This document shows, in pieces, positions 1-10,284 of a stretch of DNA of 64,000 nucleotides (position 1 is its first letter; every line of letters starts with the position of its first letter). The notes beneath the pieces were generated by a model. It was given only the letters and a program-made list of their open reading frames with translations, searched no databases and had not been told where the DNA came from. Made by a program: the position numbers and the translations under genes. This stretch comes from Blattamonas nauphoetae (taxonomy: Eukaryota > Preaxostyla > Oxymonadida), in NCBI GenBank assembly GCA_033064195.1, contig JARBJD010000060.1:186001-250000 (forward strand), read 5' to 3'.

Positions 1-390
1 GCTGATCTGAGTCTTTGTTGTGATGGACTGCAATTCAATATCAAGGTTGTAAAAAGAGGAGGGTGGGGGTCCAATTGTGTCGCACACCTGCCACCACGAG
101 ATGAGTGGAAGCGTCCACACGCAGCTGCAGTGCAAATAGGGGCAGAGCCTCGACAGTTCCATTCGTTTCCATCCTGGTCGTTTCCCATATATCCAGATGT
201 CACACTGGCGCAGCAGAAGGCACCCATCGCGTCATTGTCCCTGCGTCTTACATAGAGAGTAGTGAAGCAAGATCACGAGAAGAGAGAGGAATGACGTTGG
301 TTGTTTCATCAAAGTTTTGGAAGATTTGCAGCCAGACAATACATCATGTTGCGGCAACACCTGTTCAAAAACTATCTGGAGAACTGAGCC
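1..390. other. No intact gene; probable decayed flank of armadillo-like fragment
   Basis: I see no intact gene here. The minus-strand reading of the neighbouring fragment stops at 391, and the sequence beyond it has no long open frame in any register that continues the family. The plus-strand open frame at 105-452 is composition noise, rich in Arg and Ser with no domain. Confidence 0.4.
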
Positions 391-654
391 TTATGGATGA
401 GTCTGAATCAATCTGGTTTCGTTGTCGGGTTCATCCAGCATTCTGGAGATGATGGCAGAAGTGATATAATGAAGTAGTTGGAGGGAGAGATGCACAATCG
501 ATTTGTGCCCACTTGCCAGGAGTGTCAGAAACGCCGCAAAGAAACCGTCTGGACTGTCATTTCGTTGATGAACGAGTCTCGAGAAGACTCCGTCGGAATC
601 GGTGGTGTTCATGATTGGTGATAAGTTCTCCAATATGATTTCTGCCTTGTGCAT
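391..654 (-). pseudogene. Armadillo-like repeat protein, N-terminal fragment
   Basis: A fragment of about 87 codons. It reads like the N-terminal helical region of the armadillo-like family represented at 43.5-44.5 kb: a stretch beginning KAEIILENLSP, then an acidic turn, then FFAAFLTLLASGHKSIVHLS. The 44 kb protein has the matching pattern, NANEILQNLHP followed by FDDFVESLGVLFTSST. A possible splice acceptor (TTTTAG) lies just upstream near 670 on the minus strand. No downstream helices follow in frame, while the full family runs to several hundred residues, so I treat it as a truncated relic. The alternative is a first coding exon whose partner exon I failed to find. Confidence 0.45.
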
Positions 655-1070
655 GGTCTTATCATCTAAAATGTTTCCTTCTTCGATATAACGAACGAGA
701 GAAACAAAAAAAGGATAAGCATGTTATATCAATTGAAACCGAGCTGGAGGAGTCAAGAAACGAGGAAGTGAAAAGGCGTGATTCAAAGAGCGTGGAGAGC
801 CTTAATTGCGGTGTGATAAACAATATTGGATCATGCGATCTGATCACGCCCACACTTTGTAGACAGATGGATGACCGCTTCTGAAAGACACAATTCGACG
901 CAGAGAATGCGAAAATCCTGAAGGTGCATAAAAAATCGACACAAAATCACTGCCTCATACCTGTCTACACAGCGTTGCATGAAAATATCGCACCAATAAG
1001 AAGATCTTCAAAAAGGAAGTTGAAATGGCAGGCCTGATCCACACTCAGAGATACATTCTCCCTCCTCAGT

Positions 1071-1800
1071 GTGCCCAAGATATTCATGAGCATACCAGCT
1101 AATTCTTTTGCAAACGTCACCGACACTCAAACATCCGCTTCCTGCCCTTCCCACACGAAGAAGAGCCCTCGCACTTGGCTGACATCTCGACTCATCGGGG
1201 AGGAGAGGGTGAGGAGACTTCGGACACTACTGGTGATAAGAGGAAGAAGCGGGTGTTTTATTGTCGGAATGCGCAGTGCACGACGGGGCAGTGCTGGTCG
1301 AAGAAGAAGGGACAAGGTGAGTGACCACAGTGTGCCGAGCCGTGTGGGGTGGAGAGAGAGTCGGCTGAATCATCGTCAGCGCCGATTCCAACACACGCGA
1401 ACAGAATCGCATCAACCTGAAGGGGAAGCGAGAAAGACGAAGTCGCGAGTGGAGAGACGGAATCATTGTCATCACTCAAATCCCTGGACGTGATTGGTGG
1501 TCGTATCATCCACCAGCAAATTGTAACAGGGTTGACAGATTCAACTACATGATTGACCAGGAATATCTCGTCGTGATCGGCCTGATTGTGACCCGATGGT
1601 AAGATTCTTTGTTTTTTTTTGATTTTTTACCTATTCTCCTCTTTTTAGAACCTTGATTATTGAATTGTGGTCGATCACAAGCGAGACCTGTCTCAGCGAT
1701 GGTCCAGCAGTCGATGCTCGTCGTCAGACTGGTTGTGATTCAATGGTATGACTCTCTTTTTGATTTTCCCTTCTCTCTTTGTTTTACACCTTTAATAGTA
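1071..1800 (+). other. Unexplained coding-like relic with two intron-like segments
   Basis: One plus frame from about 1140 to 1320 contains a Cys-rich stretch (FYCRNAQCTTGQC) and a basic tail. A second frame from about 1390 to 1600 reads through without stops. Two segments look like introns of this genome: 1599-1648 (50 bp) and 1746-1798 (53 bp), each starting GTA and ending in a T-rich tract plus AG. Removing them does not give a continuous frame, so this is either a decayed gene or chance. I do not recognise the product. Confidence 0.2.
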
Positions 1801-1949
1801 GACATTTTGACGCTCTCGATCAGGACTCAGATACACTGACTTCAACTCACTATTTTCCGAAAAATCGTCTAGTGCTGTTTTTGTCATTGGTTTTCGTCAT
1901 TTCTCTCTCTGCTCGCACCCTTTTATGTGATTCGCAAAACTGATCAATT

Positions 1950-1973
1950 GACACCTCCGGCTTCGGAGGTGTC
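1950..1973. repeat. Perfect 10-bp stem-loop
   Basis: GACACCTCCG at 1950-1959 pairs perfectly with CGGAGGTGTC at 1964-1973 around a 4-base loop. It lies in a gene-free stretch and its right arm runs straight into the first unit of a short direct-repeat cluster. Function unknown; it could be an element end or a structured transcript. Confidence 0.6.
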
Positions 1974-2088
1974 CAAGATCTGGTGGTGTCCAAATTCTGG
2001 TTTTTAAGAACTCAAAAGTGTCCAAATTCTGGTGGAAAATCTCAGGTGTCAAAATTCTGGTGAATTCGATCAAAAGTGTCCAAAAATT
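1969..2088 (+). repeat. Cluster of about five degenerate GTGTCCAAATTCTGG repeats
   Basis: Five spaced copies of a unit close to GTGTCCAAATTCTGG occur on the plus strand. Spacing is irregular, between about 17 and 32 bp, with A/T-rich spacers. The units are direct, not inverted. No open frame covers them. Possible readings are binding sites, a subterminal repeat of a lost mobile element, or a decayed minisatellite. Confidence 0.55.
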
Positions 2089-2319
2089 TGCCCATCTCGT
2101 CCGAAACGAGTCTTCGATTGTCCCTTTCTCAGTTTTCTGACTTTCATAAACGAGCCGAGATTCGCAAACCGCTTCATTTCTTGGAATCCCTCAACAAAAA
2201 TGTTCAGATGACCAAATGACCGATCATATTGAGAAGTGATCGGTTCTGAGACCTTCCATCACCATCAACAGATGTTGTTTGAATCTGTTCGCGAGAACTC
2301 GTCTCAAACTCATGATTTA

Positions 2320-3524
2320 CACACAATTTTGGATGTACTGTTGCCTGGTCCATCATTTTTCTGAGCTCAATCTTTTCAGTCTTCGCATCTCTGAAGGCAG
2401 ACCCGATCTCCTATTCCACCGCAATGTCTCCTCCCACTCAGATCTTGTTTTAGGTTTTCTTTTTTGTTCTGCTTGTCGGCCTGCCTGTCGGATTTGGATT
2501 TCTGATGAATCTTCGACTGACTCGATCATACTACGTGAAGCCACCCAACTTCGTTGTCCCTATTATCAAACAGAAGAAAGGAATCCTCCACAATGAAATT
2601 GATGAACATAGTCTCTTTTTTTCCGATGCTCCACTAGACGAATCTGACGCTCCACGACCCACAATGGAAAAGCTGACGATGACATATTTTGTGGAAATTG
2701 GGCTCCGTTTTATATTTGACAAGCGTGTTCGGCACAGTTTAGAACATCTGAACTTCGTTTCAAGTGTTTACGAACACGCGATCCAACAGTTCCCATCATC
2801 CACCTCACTCATCCTGAAATCCGCTCTTTTTGAAGCATCCTTCCAGAAAAACTATCTGAAAGCCCAAAAATTGATTCAGCAGGCGACAATCGAATATCCG
2901 CACTTTTTCAATCAATGGACGATCTTTTCGATTGGAAAGGAGCTGGATGACATGGTTGAGGCAGAACGTATGAAAATAAACGATGATCCCATGCAAGGAC
3001 TTGGGATGAACGATGGTGACAAAGGAGGAGGAACAGGTGGTGCGCAAGCGAAGTTGGAGACGACGAAGATGATTTCACTTGCAGTTCTGAACTTGTTGGA
3101 CCAACCATGGTATTCTGTTGACCGACTGCACTGTCTGGCGCTGTTGGCAGCACGAAAAGCGAAGGAAACGTTCGAAGACATCACAAAACAGCTTCTGGTT
3201 TCTCCAAACTCGGTTGCGCTTTGGAAGATGATGTGAACAGTGGTTGTGGATCTTCTGAACGATGACACAGCGAGAAGCGAAGAACGCCCCAGCCACCCCA
3301 TCTCTGCTGAAGGAACTCCAACCATCCACACCGACGCACTGCGAGAGACGATCAAGCAAGCCGTGAAGTATTTGGAGATGCTGAACCAGATCGCAGTGTT
3401 TGGGAATGAAGCGCTGGACGCGACATTGACAGCTGGAGTGTCCGACACAGTTCTGTCGAAGTTGAAGATTCCTCGCACACGCGGGATGTTCCCAGCAGCC
3501 GATAAGTCAGTGACTCTCGCTTGA
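2320..3524 (+). pseudogene. TmcB-like fragment A (rearranged, broken)
   Basis: This stretch matches the middle of the intact TmcB-like protein at 58.9-63.8 kb. It covers the last membrane span before the TPR region, the TPR-like region (motifs RHSLEHLNFVSSVYEHA and YLKAQKLIQQA) and, after an internal deletion, the ALRETIKQAVKYLEMLNQ segment. An in-frame TAG replaces a Trp codon near 2454 and an in-frame TGA replaces an Arg codon at 3234-3236. About 60 bp of sequence not found in the intact gene (about 3270-3330) bridges the deletion, and homology ends after the PAAD motif near 3504. The part upstream of about 2360 is more diverged. It cannot make a TmcB-like protein. Confidence 0.85.
2841..3267 (+). 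repeat. Inverted-repeat arm shared with 9620-10047
   Basis: About 427 bp here are nearly identical to the reverse complement of 9620-10047. Both arms carry the same Arg-to-TGA change and the same residue differences from the intact gene (IEYPHFF, ERMKINDD, QPWYS, QLLVSPN). The arms lie about 6.4 kb apart in opposite orientation. Confidence 0.8.
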
Positions 3525-3778
3525 GGAGGTATGTGGAACGTGGGTGTTTCTCATTCTCCGGGCACATCAATTTTTTGGTGCCAAATCATTCTTCTGTTGA
3601 TTGATTTCCACACAGATTGTTTGAAAACATCGTTGAAAAGTCAAAGTTATATTTGGGTGAGAGTCTGAGCGAAGTCAAAACTGCCTGAGATGACTTCTCT
3701 CAAATTTTACTCATATTCTGACAACATTTCGAATAAAAATAGAGAAACAGAAACATGAGGGAAACGTGTCAAAACATG

Positions 3779-5753
3779 TTAATGATAAGGTAGATTCGTG
3801 ACAGAAAGGTTGCCCAGCTTCTTGACCAATCGAGTGCTTGGAGTCCGTGTACCATATGGTCGATTCAGTAGTACTTCATCATCAGATTCTGATTCATTCT
3901 CTGTCCGTCTTTGCGGCCTCTTAAATTTGGTGATTTTGCTCAGAATTGAGTTGATCTCTTCAGGAGATATCGACTCACTGGATGTGTCCGTCTTCATGGC
4001 TAGGAGGAGAGCATTACGTCGCTCGACACGACATAGCGTATCGTGTTTTGTCGGACATTCTGAGACGGGAGTCTGTTCCGGATATGATCTGATCACTCTT
4101 GGAGGCGTAGATTTTGGCTTCACAAATTGGACAATTGTCCACAGGTTGAGAGGAAGACATGCAAATGGCGAAGCGTATACACAGCCATTTTCGACTTTAA
4201 AATTCAGAAAATCTTTGATGCGTGGGAGGGTGTACGTCTCAAAAAAGTTCTGTTGACTCAATTTCCACCAAATGGAAACTGTGTGAAGGCGGAATATGTT
4301 TCAGTTTGATCTGTGAACGAAAAAAGTCGATAAGTTGTTGAACTGTCGTAATTGAGTTGTCAATTTTGGATGATCGGAGACAGCTTGCGAGGACTCCGAA
4401 GGCTCCGTCGCAGACGCACTTCCCATGCCCCTCGCAAAAAAAGGCGACTGATACCGTGCATTGGGGTAGATAGGCCTGTAATCCAAAAGAAAACAAAATG
4501 GAGAAAAGAGCCGGAACGAAAATGAGGGCCAGTATCGGACCAAAGATATAGGTGGGTGAGAGAACGAAAGTCAGACATGAGAAGGAGATCTCTGAAGCAA
4601 TGGATGACATGTTGTGTGTCATGATTTAGTGTTTTCGAGAGGAAGTGGAAATATCGAATTTGGTGGGTTTGATCATCTTGTTTTGTGAACAGTGCAAAAC
4701 CAAGATGGGATATTTGCTGTTTCTTATAAAAATCTTTGGAATGTTGTTCAGGGGAGACGCACAGGCGCCAATTTTCTTTGAAATCAAAGACGAGCAGTCC
4801 TTGTCCCTTTTGGAGTTGTTCCACTTGAGAATGATACGAGTCTCTTGTTATTCTCGCTTGTTCCTTGTGGTCTTCGAGAATTTGTTTCTCTCTTTTCTCT
4901 CCTTGCGAGAGTTCTCTTCCTTGACTGTGAAGTGATGATTCCTGCCGCTTCAGTTGATCCAGTCTTCCGCAACGATTGCATATATCCGTCCTCCTTCTTG
5001 GTTTTGAGAGATGCTTGCAAAATCGGCGAAATGACGATTTCGAGATTCGATTTGCTGGATGTTCTTGACAGTACAACTGATGTAGGTTTTTTGAGAATCA
5101 TTGAGAGTTCGAGCCGACCATTTCCATTTATATCTGTCTGTATTGAATTTTTGGGGAGATTGTCATGGTCCCTTGATTGTTCTTGTCGGACCGCTTCTTC
5201 AACGAATTCAGGTTTTGTTTTTTTGTTTGTGCTGTACACGATTCCACTGAATGTTTGTGAAGGAATGTGTGGACCAGTATCTGTGTTTCCACGGGAATTG
5301 AATGTCTGGATTGGTTTTGGATTGGTGATCTTTCTGGTGGGTATAAATTCAGGCGCTTCAAACGATATGGATGGCGTAGAGTGTTTTGATCTATACCAAA
5401 TCGGTATTTTTGAAGTCTTCAAAGGTGAAGACTTGCAGAAGAGCAGTGAGCAGGAGAACTTTGGAGTGCTTGGACATTGATAAGAATGCGAGACGAAGTT
5501 GTTTCATTAGGCTGTCGAAGGATTCTACTTGAAGAGAATAAGAAGTTAGAAATGACAGAAATAAACCAAGATGTTTGCGACGAAGGGCATCTTCCACTTT
5601 CTTTCCTTCTGATGTGTGTTCAATCGTAAACTTGAGTAGGGCCTCCGGGTTCAGATGATCGAGTTCTTTCGCTCTATTGATGATCTGTCTGGCACGAGCT
5701 TGACTTGTTTTACGTGTTACGCGATATTCGGTATTCATTCTGATCAGACCCAA
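3779..5753 (-). mobile_element. DNA transposon-like transposase gene, broken
   Basis: Minus-strand frames together outline one protein of about 650 residues. From the N-terminus they give a helical region (ARQIINRAKELDHLNPEA), a low-complexity linker, a Cys pair (TDICNRCGRLDQLKR), then VFDFKENW, LYLWSDTGPHFRS and EGHGKCVCDGAFGVL. The spaced Asp motifs and the HGK-DG block resemble an RNase H-fold transposase of an uncharacterised type found in protist and animal DNA transposons. I cannot name the superfamily. The frame changes at least twice, near 4250 in a run of Ts and near 4480, and is unclear around 5050-5150, so the gene looks dead. Element ends are uncertain. The only inverted match seen is 9 bp (3674-3682 and 5753-5761). 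The paralogous site at 51.7 kb lacks the whole insert. Confidence 0.6.
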
Positions 5754-5804
5754 GTTTTGACATCATCCAGATTCTTGCCCATTTTGAAACCAGTGTGTGG
5801 TGAG

Positions 5805-6706
5805 TGAGGCAGGTTCTCCGATTTCGGGATGAAGAAATTCTGCCCATTTTAAAATCCTTTGATTTGCTCAATTTTTACAGTCTTCAGACACGAATCATCG
5901 CTTTTATTTCATGCTCCCCAAAGTCTCTGACGAGCTGCTTTTGCTGGCAGAAATGGTTTGGACTCTTCTTTCTTCCGATGATGGACTTTCGCTGTGGAGG
6001 CTGAAAGACAAATGGGAAGACCGAAAGATTAGCAGAACAGATGATTTTTATTGTGGGAATATTGGATCAGAAACCTTAGAACGATCTGTTCTCCGATTTA
6101 TCTCGCAACAGGTTGCTCGAACAAACTGTGTGCCAATTTTCTCTAGATTGAGCGATCTCTTTTCATCATTGCTTCTCATCACTGTTTGTTTCATTCCCTT
6201 CAGATGAGTCTCTATGAATACAATCCGAAGAGCAATAATAACGAACAGGTGGTGGCACTGGTTGTCGACCGTCTGACTCTGAAATTGCGGAGTCTACCGC
6301 GTGTAGAAATCACATTTCCTAATGGTTTGACATTCCTTCCTTCTGAATTGCATCTCGGTTTTTGTTTCAGAACAGCTGATGTTGCTGCCACTAGATGAGT
6401 TGGAGAGGATGCTAAAGATTGCGGAGGAGGAGTTCTTGGAGGCTTTCAAACCGTTCATAACGCAAGAGATTCGCCGAGCTCTCGACGAAAGGCCACATGA
6501 TTATTTTTCCTCTTCCGTTTCGTGATTTTTTGACACTTCCCCACTTTCTCGATTGATTCATGCTTCCTGGAAGATGATTTACACTTCTTAATGACGTTTA
6601 ACCCTTTGAGCACTCAGAAATGCATGATATTCAACCGACTATGAAAATTCATCCACTATGGAAACCAGAATCAAAGTATTGAATGGTTGAAGTGTCGAAA
6701 CTCCAT
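5805..6706 (+). repeat. Duplicated block, copy 1 (partner 51783-52684)
   Basis: This block and 51783-52684 align along their length, including coding exons, introns and about 180 bp of 3' flank (shared strings such as GATTGATTCATGCTTCCTGG). Copy 1 ends where the truncated TmcB-like pseudogene begins. Similarity is clearly below 100 percent, so this duplication is older than the near-identical inverted arms. Confidence 0.75.
5881..6525 (+). CDS. Small spliced gene, unknown family (copy 1)
   Basis: Three exons fit one frame: 5881-6111, 6204-6324 and 6371-6525, with introns of 92 and 46 bp. The donors are GTTGCT and GTTTGA, and both introns end in a pyrimidine tract plus CAG. The product is about 168 residues or longer. 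It has an N-terminal helical part (SDELLLLAEMVWTLL), a conserved core (VALVVDRLTLKL, LPRVEITFPN) and an acidic helix (PLDELERMLKIAEEEF) ending in SSSVS. An acceptor sits just before 5881, so a further upstream exon is likely; the shortest product would start at the ATG at 6204. The paralogue at 52.2 kb keeps the last two exons in frame. I recognise no domain. Confidence 0.6.
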
Positions 6707-9700
6707 CCAACGAGGTGCAGGATGCTCATCGTCTCGTTCTCTCCTTTCTGTATCGTTCGAACCGGAGGAATGAAGAACAAAACCAGAAACAGCACTGTCA
6801 ACCCTGCTCCCACCACGAAGCACACCACGCTGCTCATTTTCCGACTTTCCAGGCGATCGCTGTGCCCTCCCACAACATACTCCAAATACGTCTCCACGCC
6901 GTCTCTCCCGTCGAGCAGGCCGAGTTTGTAGACCACTCCGAACTGCTTGCTGTTCGGCGTCAGTTCCGCGGCTGGCAGAGTGATCAGCTGTTCTGTGTTC
7001 GACACCAGCCACGCCAGCACGTTGTCCAGCCCCACAAATGTCCCCATCCATCCCGGAATCCGATCTGGCTCGCACACCTCGTTTCGCAGGAAGCAGTCGC
7101 GCGTTGCTGTGCTGAACTCGTCGGCTGCTGGGAACATCCCGCGTGTGCGAGGAATCTTCAACTTCGACAGAACTGTGTCGGACACTCCAGCTGTCAATGT
7201 CGCGTCCAGCGCTTCATTCCCAAACACTGCGATCTGGTTCAGCATCTCCAAATACTTCACTGCTTGCTTGATCGTCTCTCGCAGCGCGTCGGTGTCTGTC
7301 GTCAGGTGTGACGTGTCCTTCCAAACGGGATTCGAGCACAGAGCGAAAGTTGGGTTGTCCTCAAGTGTGAACGAGTTGTTGTACACCAGCTGCTGCGTCA
7401 GGAACACAACCTGCAGAGCCACTGCATTTCGCACCACAACCGAGAAAGGATGGCACGCCGTGTCCAGATACACCGATTTGCCTGTCAGCATCGGAACAAA
7501 CGTCAGCGTCAGTGCTCCCAACACAAACACTGGACCCACTCCCAGACACAGCATCGTCGGGCGGGAGAAGATCGAGTGGATGCTGTGTGCGTCGTTCGCC
7601 ATGGTCAGTGCGAGCTCGTCCGACATCTCCACATCCAAAATCGACTCCTCCACTCGCTCGTCCACCAGCTCCAACACCATCCTTCGTTGCTTTGTCTCCG
7701 ATGGCGTGTCGCTCACCTTGATCAACGGCTCTGAGCTCGTCTGTGTGACCATGTCCGGCGACTCCGAGTCGTTCGGCGTGTTCGTCTGGAACAGCGACGT
7801 CGTCTGCTTCCCCGCTGCCTGTCCGAGGAGGGGCTTGTAAGGCTGAGGCGTGAAGAGGCTGGTCTGCACGAACAGAGGAGCAGGCTGCTGCATCGGCGGA
7901 GGCATGCTTTGAGGGAACGACGGGTTGAACGGGGATGGCGTTGGCAGGTTGGACGAGGGAAGCACTCGTCGGCGGTTCAGTGTCTTCAGAAGAACGGGAG
8001 AGATGTCGTCGTCGTCTGGTTCGTCATTCTCGCGCGACGACTGTCTGTTCAGCGATGGGACTTCCTCTTCCACATCGTCCGAGTCCTTCTTGTTTGGCTC
8101 TTTCTCTTCGTCCTCCTTCTTTTCGGACGAGTCTGGATCGACATTTGGTGTCTCGTCCAGCGAGTGTGGGGCTGACACAACCATGTTGGTCGGGTTATTC
8201 TGTCCTGCGGGTGCTTTCAGAGGAGATGTGGTGAGAGATTTGCGAGGATTGAGAGTGGGCTCGTTCAGTTGAGATGACGTCAGTGATTTTCGAGGATGGA
8301 GTGAGGGGTCGTTGAGAGGTGTCATTGTCAAAGATTTGCGTGGTGTCATTGCTGGTCCGTAGAGAGGAAATGTCGTCAGTGACTTCCGAGGAGCACTTGT
8401 GGGTCCGGTGATAGGAGACATCGTGAGCGACTTGCGAGGAGTCATCGAAAGTGGAAGTTGAGGGTTCATGATCAGCGAATGGCGAGGAGTGAAGCCCAAC
8501 GACTTTCGCGGAGTGGAGCTGAAGATCGATCCGAAGAGAGAATTTGGCAAGGGCAGGTTGTCGTTCATGTCCAGCTCGTTCGATTGAGCGTTCGCGATTC
8601 CCTCTTCCTCATCGTCGTCCATCTTCCCCTTCCGTCTCTCAATTTCACTCTTGCTCAATGCCATCAGCGAGAACAACACTCGCTTCCGCCCCTTCTTCAT
8701 TCGAGACAGCTTCTTCCAAATGAACCCGTACACAACCACAACCAACACCTCCAACACAACCAGCACCACAATCATCGTCAGAAACGTCACTTCCACATTC
8801 CTCTCGTGCTTCCCCAGAATCTCTGACATCCCAAACTTCATCGGCTCAACCACGCACAGCGGACCCGACGTCATCAGAAACACAATCTCCCGCAACAGCG
8901 ATTCGTGCTCGTCGGCGTCGGTGAAGACAGTCGGGCTCGCCAGCAGCGACGACGATGCGGAGATTGCGTATGTTATGTCTCCGATCGTGTCCAGCAGGCC
9001 GTGGAACTCGGTTGTCGACGAGAATGGCGACGCAGGCGACAGATTGGGGAACACCACAGTGAAGCCCTCTTCCTTCTTGAACGCGCTTTTGTCGCTCGCC
9101 GACCACAGATTCAGCGAGTCCAGACTGTCAAACAGAGCAGTCTTCGTGTTCTGCTGGATCGCATCCAAGTCTCGCTCCAAGTTCTCGTGCATCCACTCCA
9201 AGTCTTTCATGTATTCCCACCCTCCCACCAGCGTCGGGGCTGCCAGATGCTCAAACAAGTCGTGTGCAAGCACCACTGCCGACATCTGCGCCAGACTGAT
9301 CTTCCCAATCGCACTTGTCATGTCCAGAATCTCCTCTGTCTTGCTCGTCACCAAGAAGAACGAGATGCTCACTCCCGTCACCCCCAAAACAAACAGAGCG
9401 CAGAACACAATCAGAAGAATCACCAGTTTCGAACGTCGCAATGTGTGCTTCACAATTTGAAACTGTTTCGTCGTTGAGTGAACTGTCTTCGCCGACACTT
9501 CGAACTGCAGCAGTCTTTCGTTCTCTTCTCCAACAAAAAGTGATTGCTGCTCGCTTGCTTTCTTTGCTGTCGCTTTCTTTTCCAGTTTCGTGATTATCGA
9601 GTCCAGTCCGTCTTTCGCCGTGTCATCGTTCAGAAGATCCACAACCACTGTTCACATCATCTTCCAAAGCGCAACCGAGTTTGGAGAAACCAGAAGCTGT

Positions 9701-10046
9701 TTTGTGATGTCTTCGAACGTTTCCTTCGCTTTTCGTGCTGCCAACAGCGCCAGACAGTGCAGTCGGTCAACAGAATACCATGGTTGGTCCAACAAGTTCA
9801 GAACTGCAAGTGAAATCATCTTCGTCGTCTCCAACTTCGCTTGCGCACCACCTGTTCCTCCTCCTTTGTCACCATCGTTCATCCCAAGTCCTTGCATGGG
9901 ATCATCGTTTATTTTCATACGTTCTGCCTCAACCATGTCATCCAGCTCCTTTCCAATCGAAAAGATCGTCCATTGATTGAAAAAGTGCGGATATTCGATT
10001 GTCGCCTGCTGAATCAATTTTTGGGCTTTCAGATAGTCTTTCTGGA
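6649..10046 (-). pseudogene. TmcB-like pseudogene, truncated at both ends
   Basis: About 3.4 kb nearly identical to the intact TmcB-like gene at 58.9-63.8 kb, from FQKDYLKAQ in the TPR region to ILHLVGW near the C-terminus. It retains the membrane spans, the PRKSLT repeats and the long extracellular-type loops. The 5' part is missing (breakpoint about 10046) and an in-frame TGA lies at 9649-9651, in the same codon as in fragment A. The 3' end is replaced: after the W of LVGW (about 6710) the frame enters the 3' flank of the duplicated block, giving a short foreign tail. The long reading frame left intact, 999 codons, shows that the truncation is recent. A shorter product starting downstream of the TGA is conceivable but would lack the TPR part. 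Confidence 0.85.
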
Positions 10047-10047
10047 A
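9620..10047 (-). repeat. Inverted-repeat arm shared with 2841-3267
   Basis: Partner of the arm in TmcB fragment A. The first bases differ once (FQKD against FQKN) and the rest I compared matches, including the shared TGA. Homology stops at the breakpoint next to an unrelated sequence upstream of the nucleolin-like gene. Confidence 0.8.
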
Positions 10048-10284
10048 GTATACTGATTTGTTCCTCGAAAAGCGTTCTTGGACGACTCTGCGGTTGTATT
10101 TCACACAAGCAGATCTACCTGGTTCGATCAACTCCTTTCGGCACAATTGGTCACATATGTGGTTCTTTCCGGGTTTCTGCTTTCTTGCTGATAGATCTCA
10201 CACTGGCTGGATGCCAATCAATTTGTGATGCCCATTCTTGTCTTGCTTGGCACAAAGGTATTACTTCAGATCAACTTCGAGTCA

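Noticed and set aside
105-452. Plus-strand open frame of 115 codons
   Set aside because: It lies opposite and beyond the armadillo-like fragment, has biased composition and no domain.
662-853. Minus-strand open frame of 63 codons
   Set aside because: Ser/Phe/Arg-rich with no recognisable family. The plus strand here gives an equally weak charged stretch.
4460-4478. A 19-bp GT-AG segment in the transposase gene that could be read as a tiny intron
   Set aside because: It is shorter than any intron supported here (30 bp or more), and the gene has another frame break, so ordinary decay is simpler.
3674-5761. 9-bp inverted match as terminal inverted repeats of the transposon
   Set aside because: It is too short to separate from chance, and the right copy overlaps the presumed start of the transposase frame.
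6715-9593. Many plus-strand frames of up to 297 codons over the TmcB-like pseudogene, with twins at 58989-61900
   Set aside because: They are antisense shadows of the TmcB-like frame and recur only because the DNA is duplicated.
10060-10150. tRNA-like GGTTCGATC string upstream of the nucleolin-like gene
   Set aside because: No cloverleaf with matching acceptor and anticodon stems could be drawn around it.
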